From Synanceia verrucosa (lineage: Eukaryota; Chordata; Actinopteri; Perciformes; Synanceiidae), in assembly GCA_029721515.1 (NCBI GenBank), contig CM056556.1:27275669-27339668 (forward strand): a DNA stretch of 64,000 bases, given 5' to 3'. The translations under genes and the position numbers were made by a program. Positions 26,855 through 48,158 of the stretch are shown one piece after another. Under the pieces are notes generated by a model. That model had not been told where the DNA came from. It saw only the letters and a program-made list of their open reading frames with translations, and did not search any database. Each line of letters opens with the position of its first letter. Position 1 is the first letter of the stretch.

Positions 26855-27944
26855 AAAAGATAAACCCCGCTGACTTTGTGTCTGTTCCTTGAGTTTCCAC
26901 GGATCCACTGAAATATCTCAGTCTGGATGAACTGGATGAACCGGAGGTCATGGTCCTGACTGACTCCTGCCTCTCTTACAGTCCGTCCTGAACGGATCCT
27001 AATAACTGTAGTGTACCTGCAAACCTGACTAGTTTAGTGCTAGTTATGATTACGTTTCTTGTCACCTCTTTCAGAGGATGACTTTGACTGAAAAACATGC
27101 AGGTCAGGAGAGTCCAGCAGGTCAGCCACACCTGCACAAGTCACATGACACATCACATGACACAAGTCACATGCATGTGCTCGTGTTTGCAGTGGATTCC
27201 TTCACGGTCGTTACATTCGTCATGCTTCAGCACATGTGCGTCATGGTGACATTCAGACACTTCACTGTGAAATCAGTAGAAACTCCACATCTAACTGTAA
27301 AAAACTAATGAAACATAAAGTAAATGTTACAGTTAAGAATATTTATTGCATCCATTAATGAAAGTCTCCCTTCACAAACACCAACAACAACAAGTTCTCA
27401 TAGAGACAGACTCAAAAAAAACTAAAGTATTAACATAAAATATACACATGGTGAGCCATGTCAGAGTGCTAGTTTAGAGCTGGGGTGAATGCAATACAGA
27501 AAATAGATTTTTAAATAAAGAGAAACCTTTGCTGACACTATTTTGAATGTTGTTTTTTTTAAAGAAACAAAATAAACCCTTGAAATAAACTATTTTAAAG
27601 GAGGATTTAAAACATAACATGGTCACAAAAACAACCCAGAGAGTTTAATTCCAACTATCACACCCAGACTGCTGCAGGGGCAGTTTGAAGATCGAAATCC
27701 TACATGTGGACACCTGGAAAAACTGAGTACAGATTCAAAATAATCCATAAGACACAGCTTTCACTTCAGTGTCTCATATAATCGTGTGAGAGTACAGTTG
27801 TGGATCATATTCTTTGTTAACTCAGGAAGTCCATGAACATTTTTACCCTCAGCAGCTTCCTGCTGTTGTTTCATGGATGAGTCATGCAGGTGGCCGTACC
27901 CGTCTGAGGAGGTCTGGTGGTCCCGCAGGAAAACCCTCGGCATA
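26855..27944. other. Non-coding DNA between cetp and the minisatellite
   Basis: No exon was seen on either strand. A cluster of 'tcacatgac'-type E-box words lies at about 27134-27175. On the minus strand ATTAAA (27644-27649) and AATAAA (27342-27347) could end herpud1 transcripts. Confidence 0.6.
27342..27347 (-). terminator. Candidate polyadenylation signal (AATAAA) for herpud1
   Basis: AATAAA on the minus strand, 1.9 kb past the herpud1 stop. I saw no AATAAA or ATTAAA between the stop codon and the minisatellite; the only nearer one is ATTAAA at 27644-27649. If either is used, the 3' UTR would include the whole minisatellite. Motif evidence only. Confidence 0.35.
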
Positions 27945-29050
27945 GAGTTAAAACCACTTAGAGTGGTGTTAAAACCACTCAGAGTGGAGCTAAAACCCCT
28001 CAGAATGGAGCTAAAACCCCTCAGAATGGAGCTAAAACCCCTCAGAGTGGAGTTAAAACCCCTCAGGGTGGAGCGAAAACCCCTCAGGGTGGAGTTAAAA
28101 CCCCTCAGAGTGGAATTAAAACCCCTCAGAATGGAGCTAAAACCCCTCAGAGTGGAGTTAAAACCCCTCAGAGTGGAGTTAAAACCCCTCAGGGTGGAGC
28201 GAAAACCCCTCAGGGTGGAGCGAAAACCCCTCAGGGTGGAGTTAAAACCCCTCAGAGTGGAGTTAAAACCCCTCAGAGTGGAGTTAAAACCCCTCAGGGT
28301 GGAGTTAAAACCCCTCAGAGTGGAATTAAAACCCCTCAGAGTGGAATTAAAACCCCTCAGAGTGGAGCGAAAACCCCTCAGAGTGGAGTTAAAACCCCTC
28401 AGAGTGGAGTTAAAACCCCTCAGGGTGGAGTTAAAACCCCTCAGAGTGGAATTAAAACCCCTCAGAGTGGAGTTAAAACCTCTCAGAGTGGAGCTAAAAC
28501 CCCTCAGGGTGGAGCGAAAACCCCTCAGGGTGGAGCGAAAACCCCTCAGAGTGGAGCGAAAACCCCTCAGGGTGGAGCGAAAACCCCTCAGAGTGGAGTT
28601 AAAACCCCTCAGGGTGGAGCGAAAACCCCTCAGGGTGGAGTTAAAACCCCTCAGAGTGGAGCGAAAACCCCTCAGGGTGGAGTTAAAACCCCTCAGAGTG
28701 GAGTTAAAACCCCTCAGGGTGGAGCGAAAACCCCTCAGAGTGGAGCGAAAACCCCTCAGGGTGGAGTTAAAACCCCTCAGAGTGGAGTTAAAACCCCTCA
28801 GAGTGGAGCGAAAACCCCTCAGGGTGGAATTAAAACCCCTCAGGGTGGAGCGAAAACCCCTCAGAGTGGAATTATAACCCCTCAGAATAGAGATAAAACC
28901 CCTCAGAGTGGAATTATAACCCCTCAGAATAGAGATAAAACCCCTCAGAGTGGAATTATAACCCCTCAGAATAGAGATAAAACCCCTCAGAGTGGAATTA
29001 TAACCCCTCAGAATAGAGATAAAACCCCTCATAGTGGAGCGAAAACCCCT
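27945..29050. repeat. 21-bp minisatellite, about 50 copies
   Basis: The plus-strand unit is 'aaaacccctcagagtggagt' plus one base. Linked variants (agagtggagtt, agggtggagcg, agagtggaatt, agaatggagct) are shuffled along the array. The last part, about 28851-29030, is a 42-bp higher-order unit repeated four times (one 'ggaattataa' unit plus one 'atagagataaaa' unit). Because 21 is a multiple of 3, long frames stay open on both strands (repeating KPLRVEL on plus, RGFNSTL on minus). These look like by-products, not proteins. On the minus strand every unit carries a GGGG run. Confidence 0.97.
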
Positions 29051-29241
29051 CAGTCAGTCAGCAGATGGAGAGCTGGACTCCTTTCTTTCTGTCATTGCTT
29101 TGTTTTGCTGGTGTTTTCACTTTGTGCTTCACACAGAAACTCTTTAAATTACTGTCACCAGTCACTGCTGGTTTAACTATGAATCTCTCTTTTCCAGACA
29201 CCAGCGTTCCCACTGAAAAATAAAACATGTCTCTGTCGAGG

Positions 29242-32200
29242 TCAGTTGGCCAAAGCCTGAGGAGCCTCAGGTATGAGGGAGGAGAAGAAAGCTTTGAAGA
29301 AGACCCAGGCCGTCCACATGACGGACACCCTGTGAGGAGGCACTAGAACTGCTGTCATTGGTCGGTCTGCTCCGTCCTCTGCTGCTGCAGCTTCCTCCAT
29401 CGGTCTGTCAGCGAGCTCGTCCACCTGGAGAGACAGGAAGTCATCACACACTGAAGCATCGACCTGTGGTGACAGACTCTAACTGGACATGAAGACTAGG
29501 AAGTAGACCTGCACTGAGACCAGAAACTGAACCAGAGGAGTCGCCCCCTGCTGCCTGGGTGGCATAAACCTCTCACAGATGTTTTCTTACCGGATTTTGG
29601 TTCCTGTTCTCGTTCTGGTTGTTCTGGACCACAGGAGGCTGCAGACGGTCGGGTCCATGGACTGCTGCTCGTCTTCTGAAGGGAAACCAACCGACGGTGT
29701 GTCTGTGGAGGAGGAAACAGGAAACAGGTTCAGATGGAGGGATGGATCAGTGTGATCCATGTATGAAAGGCAGATCTTAACAGTTCACTGAAGCATGTTT
29801 GTGAGGACAGAGTGAGGCCTCAGAGCAACAGGAGCTGGATTCATATCTGACTGGCTCAGTTTTGTTTCTCCTAACAGCAGCTTCCTGCTGCACAGACAAC
29901 AAGAATGAGGATGGATGTCAGTGTCATGTCTCATGTTTATGTCTCTTTGTGCTGCTGGTGAGTAATCATCTGGACAAAGAGAGCACCCAAATAATCCAAC
30001 CTTATCTGCTTTCGACTCCCTTCTACTAGCACTGGCCTCGGCTAAGGCTGCTGCTGGAATCAACAATGAGGACGCTCCTGCATTCCTTCCCCACATCCCT
30101 CAGACACCCGCTGATTGGTGACTCTGTCTGGGACCCGATCAAGACTGTCTCCATGGCAACGTGCTGTGTTATCATGATGACATCCTGTGAACTGAGGCAC
30201 AAAGATTATGGTGCCAGGCAAAGCGGCAAGCCAGTCTGTGATCGGCGCCCTCATGGCTGCCTGCCTACGCTGGGCTACCTCCACCCTCCACTCCCCTCCC
30301 TTTGTAAGTCATGAGTTTTTCATGCTGTAAAGTGTATTGATTATGTGCTTATGTTGCTGATGTGTTTTTTACTGTTCCCACACTGTGCTCCCCACAGGAG
30401 CTTTTTTCCTCCTCCATCTCCTCATGTTATGCTGTATTTTTCTTCCATCCCTGTCTTCCTGTCTTGTCTACTCCATGTCCTGTCATATTGTCCATGTGTT
30501 GTGTATATGTTAGGACAGGTTAATGACTACTTTCGCTGGTAATTGTGACTGGTGACAATGAAGGCTTTCTGTTTCTGATGTCCAGGACCGCTGCCAGAGG
30601 TGAACGCTTGTTTGCGTCGGGGTGAAGGTTTAAGTGACCTGAACTGATGATAACAGCAGCCACATGGACTCTGACCCATCCACACTGACACAGTGAAGCT
30701 GAGCAAGAAAATATGAAATGTGATCACAGACACCTATTTCATATTTAGTAGCTTCTTTTAGTGGTGTGGCTTCAGACACATTATTCACTCTGAGGATCCA
30801 GTTTGTTTCACTCGTCCTGCTACAAATTAAACAAAATGTACGACAGGAATCCAGTTTTTGTTTAGCATTAATGAGCTCCCCCCAGCTGTTCTAATATTAA
30901 TGGTTTTGTTTAACAGGTTTCACGGTTCAAACATCCTGAAGGCTGAGCACACAGCCAGCATCTTAGAACAGGTATGAACAGCAGACATGTTACTGTCAGT
31001 TATAAAATAAGCAGCAACATATCCAGTGACCTACACCTCACAGCCCTGCTTCCCTTTAGAGCGGTGTTCACTGACACTGCAGTGAACTAAGTGTGTGTCC
31101 TCGCTTTGGAGAGAGGCTGTGAATGCAAACATGAACAGTGCAGAGAAGCTTTTTTTTGGTCACCTGACATGAAAATGTGAAGGTTGTTTGAGCAGACTTA
31201 CAGGTACATGAGGAGGAGGGTGCTCATCACCAGCAGGAAGCGGCTCAGGTTGGAGTTGAAGTACAAGATCATGAGCAGAACACTTAATCTGGCAGCGGAG
31301 TACAACCAGTCCAGCCAGTCCCGCTCCATGTCCTCCTCGTCCTCCATCACTGGACCACCCTGAGCGTTCATCCGCATGTTCTGGTTGACCGCCGCGGGGT
31401 TGATGAAAGCAGCGTCCTGCACCGGGTTCTGATTGGCTGGCAGGTTGTTGATGGGGTTCTGATTGGCTAAGTGGTCTGGGACAGGTACCTGGGCAGGAAC
31501 AGGAGGATACTGCCTGACGGGTGTAGCTGGTGCAGAGCGGACGGTGCCTGCTGCCGCCAACACCGCCTGGCTGCTGGTGGAGAAACATCAAGAGCATTAG
31601 AGTCTTCCATGTCACATGAGCACAAAGAGAGGCTGTGAGGCAGCAGGAAGTGAAGAAATGAAAACTCACTACTGCATGTAATACTGTCGAGCATAGACAT
31701 GCTGGAGCCACAGCAGCTGCTGAGGGCTGTACAGAGAGTAGGTGGGAAAGGCTGGCTGGGTCATCTGAGGAGCTTCAGGCCTGCAGGAACGATGACAAGC
31801 TGTTAATATCCATTCAGCACCGCCGTCATCACATCCAGTAATCCACGCCAAAAGATAGTGTGCACAGGAACAACAACAAAAGATTTGATCTTCTCTTTAT
31901 CTTAAAGAAATCTTAAGACACTGCACCAGAGTCTGTGGAGCAGAGCTGCTGGTCTGAGCTGCTGCTGGGACATAAAGTCAAGTGACTGCTAACATGGGCA
32001 GAACATGGTAAAAATGTGATTTGGAATCAAGCATTGTTTATAATTTAATAAAAACCATGCTGACTCTAGTGAATGAGATTTAAAGTCCTTCATCTTACAG
32101 TACTTACATCACAGCAGCAGGCCATGAAGGAGTTCCTGATGGAGACACAGAGGCATGTGTTTGGGGTTGAGCAGGTGTAGCTGAAGAGGTCTGCCTCCTC

Positions 32201-34248
32201 TGCCTCACTGTCTGGACTGTGGATGAGGTCTGTTCAGTCTGCAGGGAAAGAAAGGGTTGAGTCTGAGCACCTGAGAAGCTCCTGTGAGTCTGTACACAAT
32301 GCTTTTATCACTCTGCTGTCAGGAAAGGGCTGTGAAACTGAAGCCAGTTATCTTTAGCTGCACTTCTGAAACTGCAGTTTGTGAAGCGTGACAGCTGATG
32401 AGGAGCACCTCCACCCCCAGAGGGACGGTAATGAGGAGGAGGTGGAGGTGTGCTCCTGTCAGTCACCACTAAACCTGCCTTTGAGCTGAGAGTGACAGGA
32501 GCTCAAGTGTTTTACTGAATTCATGGAACTGAATGAATATTTCAGTATTTAAAAGCTAACTTTCATCTGGATTCATCTGTGAGTGAAATGTGAAAGCTTC
32601 TATTCTGTGGTTCTTCTTTTTGGTAAATACAGGCGTATTTAGGAGGTCTGTGAAAAACAACATTTTGTTTCTGTGAAATGACAGAACTTCCCAGAGGAAA
32701 TGAACTTGACTTTTTAGAGAACAGGTGAATAAACACCATCATCTCTCACCTTAGGGCCTGGAGGTGGATTCCTAAAAGCACACACCAGGTGCAGTGTGGG
32801 AATGGAGTCAGTCTGTGAAGGTGGAGATAAACGGCTGATTAGGAAAGCTGCATGGTCAAACACAAGGAGACTTTCAAGTCTTTGTGCTCAAAGCTGCCAG
32901 CATGAGAACAGGCTGATCCTACAACAGAACCACTTTAAGACTTTAAGAGCAGAGACAAGAGAGCAGGTGGTGAAGAAAACACCTTCACCTGACAAGGACA
33001 AACAAAGCAGAGACATAGTGAGGTGACCAAACCCTGGGTTTTCAGGATAACAGCGGCGGTTTACGTTTTATCAGCGTAGATCACCATGGTAACTCCTAAC
33101 CTAACAGATCAGTATTAAAGCACGTCTACTGGCCAATCAGAGCTCGAAACGTGGTGTGTGAAATACTAGATTACGTGTAACTTCCTGTTTGTCTGACATC
33201 GCTGCGTGGCTCCTGGTGTGAACGCAGATTGTGTCACAGTTAGAAGGATGAGTGAAGCTCCATAAGACAGGCCTCTAGTCAGGATGACACACACCTGTCT
33301 GAAGAGATCTTTAATGTGCAGGTGATCAGGCAGCAGTTTACCAGCGTAGATCAGTCTCTGGTCACTCACAGCCTGCAGGAAACAGACAAGGAGGGTTTCA
33401 TTAGTTTAACTTCAGTCACTGGTGGTTAGCTTTGGGACAACAACATTCAGCATTTCTTTCACTGTTTCGGGGAGTTTTTCCAGCTGTCGTGTCTGAAACT
33501 CTGCTTTCATTCTGCCAGCGACCATGAACCAAACACTTTCACTGATGGATCATTTGGTCATTGATCACTGATTACTGCCTCATGTCATCTGAGCAGAGTC
33601 TGAGGATGTCTGGTTATACAACAGACTCATTTCACACTTTATGACATCACTATCATGATCAGAAAAAAAACAAACTACTGTGAGTGCAGCTAACACTCTA
33701 AACCACAGGTGTCAAACACGCGGCTCGAGGGCCACAACCAGCACACCAAAGTGTCTTTTCTTGTATATTTTTATCACACCAGCAAGTGTGCTGGTGTGAT
33801 AAAAATATACAAGAAAAGATGAAACAGCAGTCTGTTTTTAGCCGTAAAAAGTAAAATCCATGAGGCATTTCAGGCTGACTGTTGATTAACTTTTCAGAAT
33901 AAACGTGTACCTCTTCACCCTAAAAGACAGTGAAACATTTGGAGGTCTTATCATTGACTATGACTTATTAAGGTTTAAATGGTTTGACACCCCCCTGCTC
34001 TAAACTGACACGTGACAGGGACCCACTGTTATTATTATTATTATATAACACTAACACAGCCAAAGCAGAGGGTTAAGGACAGCTTATCCACTCACCGGTC
34101 TAGTTGTGTGGACAGCAGACAGATGTGTCTTCAGCTCTTTCACGGTCCAGGACAGACAGACTCCTTGGACGGTCTGGTCCTCCTGCTCCTGGCTGGGTGT
34201 CTTTATGAGGACATTGATGGTGTCTGGTTGAGAGTGTCCCGTGTCCAT
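29242..34248 (-). CDS. herpud1: HERPUD1 (Herp), ER stress-induced ubiquitin-like membrane protein, 8 exons
   Basis: ER membrane protein that scaffolds the HRD1 ubiquitin-ligase complex in ER-associated degradation and is induced by the unfolded protein response. Exons from the 5' end: 34096-34248, 33295-33372, 32750-32812, 32108-32238, 31670-31780, 31202-31570, 29591-29702, 29242-29424. All are GT-AG and in phase; 399 aa (human 391). The N-terminal ubiquitin-like domain (about residues 10-90) has INVLIKTPSQ, DQRLIYAGKLL and LHLVCAFRNP. The middle has QHVYARQYYMQY and Asn/Gln/Pro-rich repeats (PANQNP, PAAVNQNMRMNAQGGP). RDWLDWLYSAA leads into two closely spaced hydrophobic segments, then LHTVGWFPFR. 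The C-terminus FFSSLIPEAPQALAN matches the human end. The chosen start aligns with the human start, but the frame stays open upstream to 34509 with two further in-frame ATGs (34509 and 34458). Upstream DNA has UPR-like and CCAAT motifs. Confidence 0.96.
33704..33997. mobile_element. hAT-type MITE in herpud1 intron 1
   Basis: The element has inverted ends 'cacaggtgtcaaac' and 'gtttgacacccccctg'. It is flanked by a perfect 8-bp duplication, 'ctctaaac' (33696-33703 and 33998-34005); 8 bp is the hAT signature. It is 294 bp and non-coding. Its interior contains a perfect hairpin, listed separately. Confidence 0.85.
33754..33819. repeat. Perfect 31-bp hairpin with a 4-nt loop
   Basis: The arms are 33754-33784 (starting 'tcttttcttgtatattttta') and its exact reverse complement 33789-33819, with loop 'agtg'. 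It lies within the hAT-type MITE and within herpud1 intron 1, so it would be transcribed. Confidence 0.9.
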
Positions 34249-34425
34249 TTCTTCTGGAGCTGATGTCCACTCAGTAGGTCCAGAGACAGTAAAGGGAGGG
34301 AAGTCTCCGTGGACAAAATAAGACAGTCTCGTTTTAGCAGAAACTTGTTGGACTGTCTCTCCGTGTCTCTCTGCTCGCTGTAAGTACAGGACTTCCGCTA
34401 GAAGGAGGCTTGTTTCCAAACACGC

Positions 34426-34444
34426 TGTGGCCGCTCCTGATTGG
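34426..34444 (-). promoter_or_regulatory. ERSE-like element upstream of herpud1
   Basis: The minus strand reads CCAAT, nine bases (CAGGAGCGG), then CCACA. The ER stress response element consensus is CCAAT-N9-CCACG, so spacing is exact with one mismatch in the second half. The site is about 180 bp upstream of the herpud1 start codon. herpud1 is a classic ATF6/XBP1 target in mammals. Confidence 0.5.
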
Positions 34445-34463
34445 CTGCCGTCCGCCATGACTG

Positions 34464-34471
34464 TGACGTGG
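34464..34471 (+). promoter_or_regulatory. UPRE/ATF6-like site TGACGTGG upstream of herpud1
   Basis: An exact TGACGTGG on the plus strand (CCACGTCA on the gene strand), 20 bp from the ERSE-like element. This matches the unfolded-protein-response element recognised by ATF6/XBP1 and also contains a CRE-like core. Function is inferred from motif and target gene. Confidence 0.55.
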
Positions 34472-34507
34472 AGGCTGCTAGGGGGAAAAAAACAAGAAGG
34501 CGCCGGC

Positions 34508-34621
34508 ATGACCCGCCCACCCCTGTCTCTAATTGGCTGATTCTCATTGACTTGATATGATTGGTTAGATTTAGACAGGAGGACTACGATTGGTTAGAGG
34601 GAGAATATCAGGACAACCAAT
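34508..34621 (-). promoter_or_regulatory. GC box and cluster of CCAAT boxes upstream of herpud1
   Basis: The gene strand has GGGTGGGCGGG near 34512-34523 and three CCAAT boxes (ATTGG on plus at 34532, 34560 and 34589). A further CCAAT in the other orientation is at 34617. No TATA box was seen. This is typical of an Sp1/NF-Y-driven TATA-less promoter. Confidence 0.5.
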
Positions 34622-34676
34622 CAGAGCAGAAAAATACTGATGAGCAAAACAGTTCTTTCCACATCTGTACCTATAC

Positions 34677-35159
<483 letters not shown>

Positions 35160-35250
35160 CCATCCATCCATCCTTCCTTCCATTATCTACCGCTTATCCT
35201 CATAGGGTCGCTGGGGGCTGGAGCCTATCCCAGCTGTCTTAGGGCGGAAG
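35160..35250 (-). mobile_element. 5'-truncated SINE fragment
   Basis: The (CATC)n start and 'ggctggagcctatcccagct' reproduce, in reverse orientation, the 3' end of the SINE copies at 26.5 and 57.4 kb. Only the last 90 bp or so remain, wedged between two TA arrays. It is followed by (CT)n at 35268-35296 and (TA)n at 35297-35369. Confidence 0.75.
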
Positions 35251-35264
35251 GCTATTCTATGTTC

Positions 35265-35353
<89 letters not shown>

Positions 35354-35369
35354 CATATATATATATATA

Positions 35370-36484
35370 GCATTTCTTTGTGTGTGTATATATGACGTAT
35401 GAAGAAACAGTTTACGTTGTGTCTTTAAATCTGTTTCAGATGGAGATGAGCTGCCAGTTCTGGTCTGTTCAGGTTAATAAAACCGTCTGTATGTCAGAAA
35501 AAAAAAAGAAAGTCTTCGGTCAGAGAACTCTGACAGCGAAACTTGTATTTCCACTGAAGTTGCATCAGCTGTGAATCATCTGTAAAATTATCTCAAACAG
35601 TCTCCAGGTATCCAGGAACTGTATAAAACTGTAGACCTTGAGTAACAAAACAACAAGACCAGGTGTTGACTTGGGGGTTGGGTAGTGAAACAATATTATA
35701 GTGGTTTGATGCAGTTTACACTGAAAGAGGGAGTGTGGACCACTTTGTCTTGTTCACTGCAGTATTTTAACTCCCACCATATCAAAAACATATGGTGGCA
35801 TTGATATTGATATTCTTATTGTCCCCTATAGACACGCTCACACATACATATACATACAGACAGATCTGGAAACTTTATGGAGAGACACACGTGTGACACA
35901 TGTTTTTCGTTCATAAAGCACTGACAAGGATACAGAACATACAAAAATGTAAGTATAAAAAATATTATCTGTGTCCCTCATAGAATTAAAGTTAAATAAC
36001 ACAAAACTTTGAGGGAAATGTCTTTATTCATTGAGTCCTTTTGGTTGCTGTAAAATAATTATTATTTCATCTCTGACTACATACAGAAATAAAATTCTTC
36101 TGCTAACATAAGTCTGTCACTGGATACATCATGATAATTTACTTGTCTTCACAACATAATTATCCATATGATTATATTATTCTATCCATATTATTAGTGT
36201 TTGAATCATGTCCATTTAGGGCTCCCATACATAACTGTCAACCCATTCAGCCATAATACACAATTTACACACAATGATGGATTCACTGACAGTGATTTCC
36301 TCTAAAAATGTGATGTTGAACACAGGGCCAGAACACAGAAATTATAGGAATTACACATTAATTACAGGATTAGATCATCATTAATTATTAATAGCATCAA
36401 GGCACTGACATCTAAATCAAGACAGAGACGTTAGTGAGCTATAAGTTGTAGTTCAGTATCTGTATTTTGTGTCAGTGAGACGTT
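35370..36484. other. Gap between the herpud1-side repeats and slc12a3
   Basis: AT-rich DNA with no exon recognised. The part near 36023-36484 is presumably the slc12a3 3' untranslated region. Confidence 0.6.
36023..36028 (-). terminator. Candidate polyadenylation signal (AATAAA) of slc12a3
   Basis: AATAAA on the minus strand, about 460 bp past the slc12a3 stop codon. Confidence 0.5.
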
Positions 36485-46237
<9,753 letters not shown>

Positions 46238-47311
46238 TCATAAAGCAAAGATCTTCTCTGTGTTTACGTGGACGGTGACGACAAAGACGGTCAGTCTCTC
46301 TTTAAACCTTCCTTAACAGCTCATCAAGGTGATGGAGCCATTCTTCAATCTAAGCGTGTCTGAAGGAGGCTTCATCACTGCAGCTGGTTTTATACTGGAT
46401 TTGACCTCAACTGAGCAGGAAGAGCCTGAGGCCAGACGGCTGTTTCAGTGACCAGTCAAACAAGACTCATTACAAGAACCATTAAGCATGGAGAATTCCA
46501 CATTACAGGATCAATAGCAGGAATAGACCAATTCAGCACTTTCACAATAGTTCAGAGTTAAGTGAGGTGTCACAGCCTAAGAACTGATTTATTCATGTCC
46601 ATTTTTATTATGTTCAGCTGTTATTAATCATTACTACACAGAGACGAGGTCAAAGTGTGAAGTGACCTTGACTGAGATCAGCTCACAGTTTCCAAATCTG
46701 AACTAAATCTGAACCAGTCATGACTTTTCATGGTTGTTCAGTGTCCAGCTCCACCACTACAGCCCATCTCCAGTAAGGAGACAGTGAGCCAGCAGCATAA
46801 CCACCATGGCTATTCAAATATAGCTATATATGGCTATATTCATATAAGACTATACCAGCAAGGACCTTTATTTAGTCATTTAGATTATGAACCAGCTCAA
46901 TGTGGGAAAAACAGGCCACTTAAAACGTGTTTGAACTGGTTTTAAAGTTATTTGTGAAAAAGGGGTAAGAAAACCAAACTAAAGCTCACAAAACGTGTGC
47001 GTATGCTGACAGGTGGGTATCCCATCATGACATTAAGGACGTCCTGCTACACAGAGTATTCCAGATGTATCTGTGTCCCTCCAAACATAAAGGAGAATGT
47101 GAAGGTCATTTTTAGGAGACAAAATCTCTGCCCCACCCTGTAAACATGGGATCACTTCATGTTCGGCTAAGATGTAATGAGCGCTCAAACTTTGCTCGAA
47201 GCGGTACGAGCTGTTCAACTGTACGAGACCTCGGTGAACACAGTCATTACAGCAATGTTTAACTAACACACCACCTGACACACACACACACACACAGCTG
47301 TGTATTTGTGT
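46238..47311. other. Upstream flank of slc12a3
   Basis: Presumed promoter and 5' UTR side of slc12a3. I recognise no exon and no clear core promoter. Confidence 0.5.
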
Positions 47312-47546
47312 ATTGTGGGGACTTTACATTGACTTGCATTCATTTCCTAGACACTTCCCTTGACCTTAACCATATCCATTACCCATGTAATCCTAATCCT
47401 AACCCTAACCAAAGTCTAACCTTACAGTAACATTAAATGTTCTCCAAGTCTTCAGCCTGAAATCTAACAGTTTACATTATGGGGACCTGCACTTTGTCCC
47501 CATAAGTACGGTGAGTCCCCACATTGTCAGCGTGAGTCCCCACAAT
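47312..47546. mobile_element. MITE-like repeat with 'attgtggggac' termini and a telomere-like tract
   Basis: 'attgtggggac' at 47312-47322 is inverted as 'gtccccacaat' at 47536-47546. The interior contains 'cattgacttgcattcatttc' and a short interstitial telomere-like run, 'tcctaatcctaaccctaacc'. It is flanked by CA repeats (47279-47295 and 47596-47630). It resembles a repeat common in fish genomes. Confidence 0.65.
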
Positions 47547-47593
47547 GTGAGTGTGTTATCAGACTTATGTCCCCATATGTTCGGCAAAACACG

Positions 47594-47630
<37 letters not shown>

Positions 47631-47632
<2 letters not shown>

Positions 47633-48120
47633 TATGAAGGTCAGAGTGAGAACAGGCCAAGGTCACTCTTCCTTTACTTTCTGCAGCCTCATTCACTCAC
47701 ATGGTCATTGATTTTAGGAGGTGAGTCTGTCTTTTAGGTGGATATAAAACTAAAATGTAAAAAACTAAAAAACTAAAACTTTTTAAATACAACCTAAATA
47801 AAATGTGATCACTGAAAAGGTGGGCTCCACCTGCTGTACCCACAGAACTATATAATCATGATATTAACTATTAATTATATTATTACAGTGAGTCAGGAAC
47901 GGTCTCACTGTTGTGTTGAGTGAATCTATAGTGTGAGGCAGTGGTGTCTGCTAGAAGAAAAGAAAAGAAAAGAAAAGAAACACTGAAACCACCACGGCTG
48001 GTTCAGAGAAAAGCAAGGAGAAGAACTCAGAAGTTACCAAGAAATAAAGAACAAAGAAGAGAACATCACTTCCTGCTGCAGGTAATCGTGCTGTTATTCT
48101 CTTTTCTTCTTCTACATGAA

Positions 48121-48158
<38 letters not shown>

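Noticed and set aside
27761..29032. Open frames of 423 codons (minus) and 334 codons (plus) over the minisatellite
   Set aside because: The 21-bp period is a multiple of three, so frames stay open on both strands automatically. The proteins are monotonous heptads with no start context, splice sites or family resemblance.
30066..30314. 82-codon plus-strand frame in herpud1 intron 6, in GC-rich sequence
   Set aside because: No similarity that I recognise and no splice support. Position inside an intron on the opposite strand makes a gene unlikely.
47393..47412. Telomere-like run 'tcctaatcctaaccctaacc'
   Set aside because: Too short for an interstitial telomere. It is part of a dispersed fish repeat that commonly carries such words.
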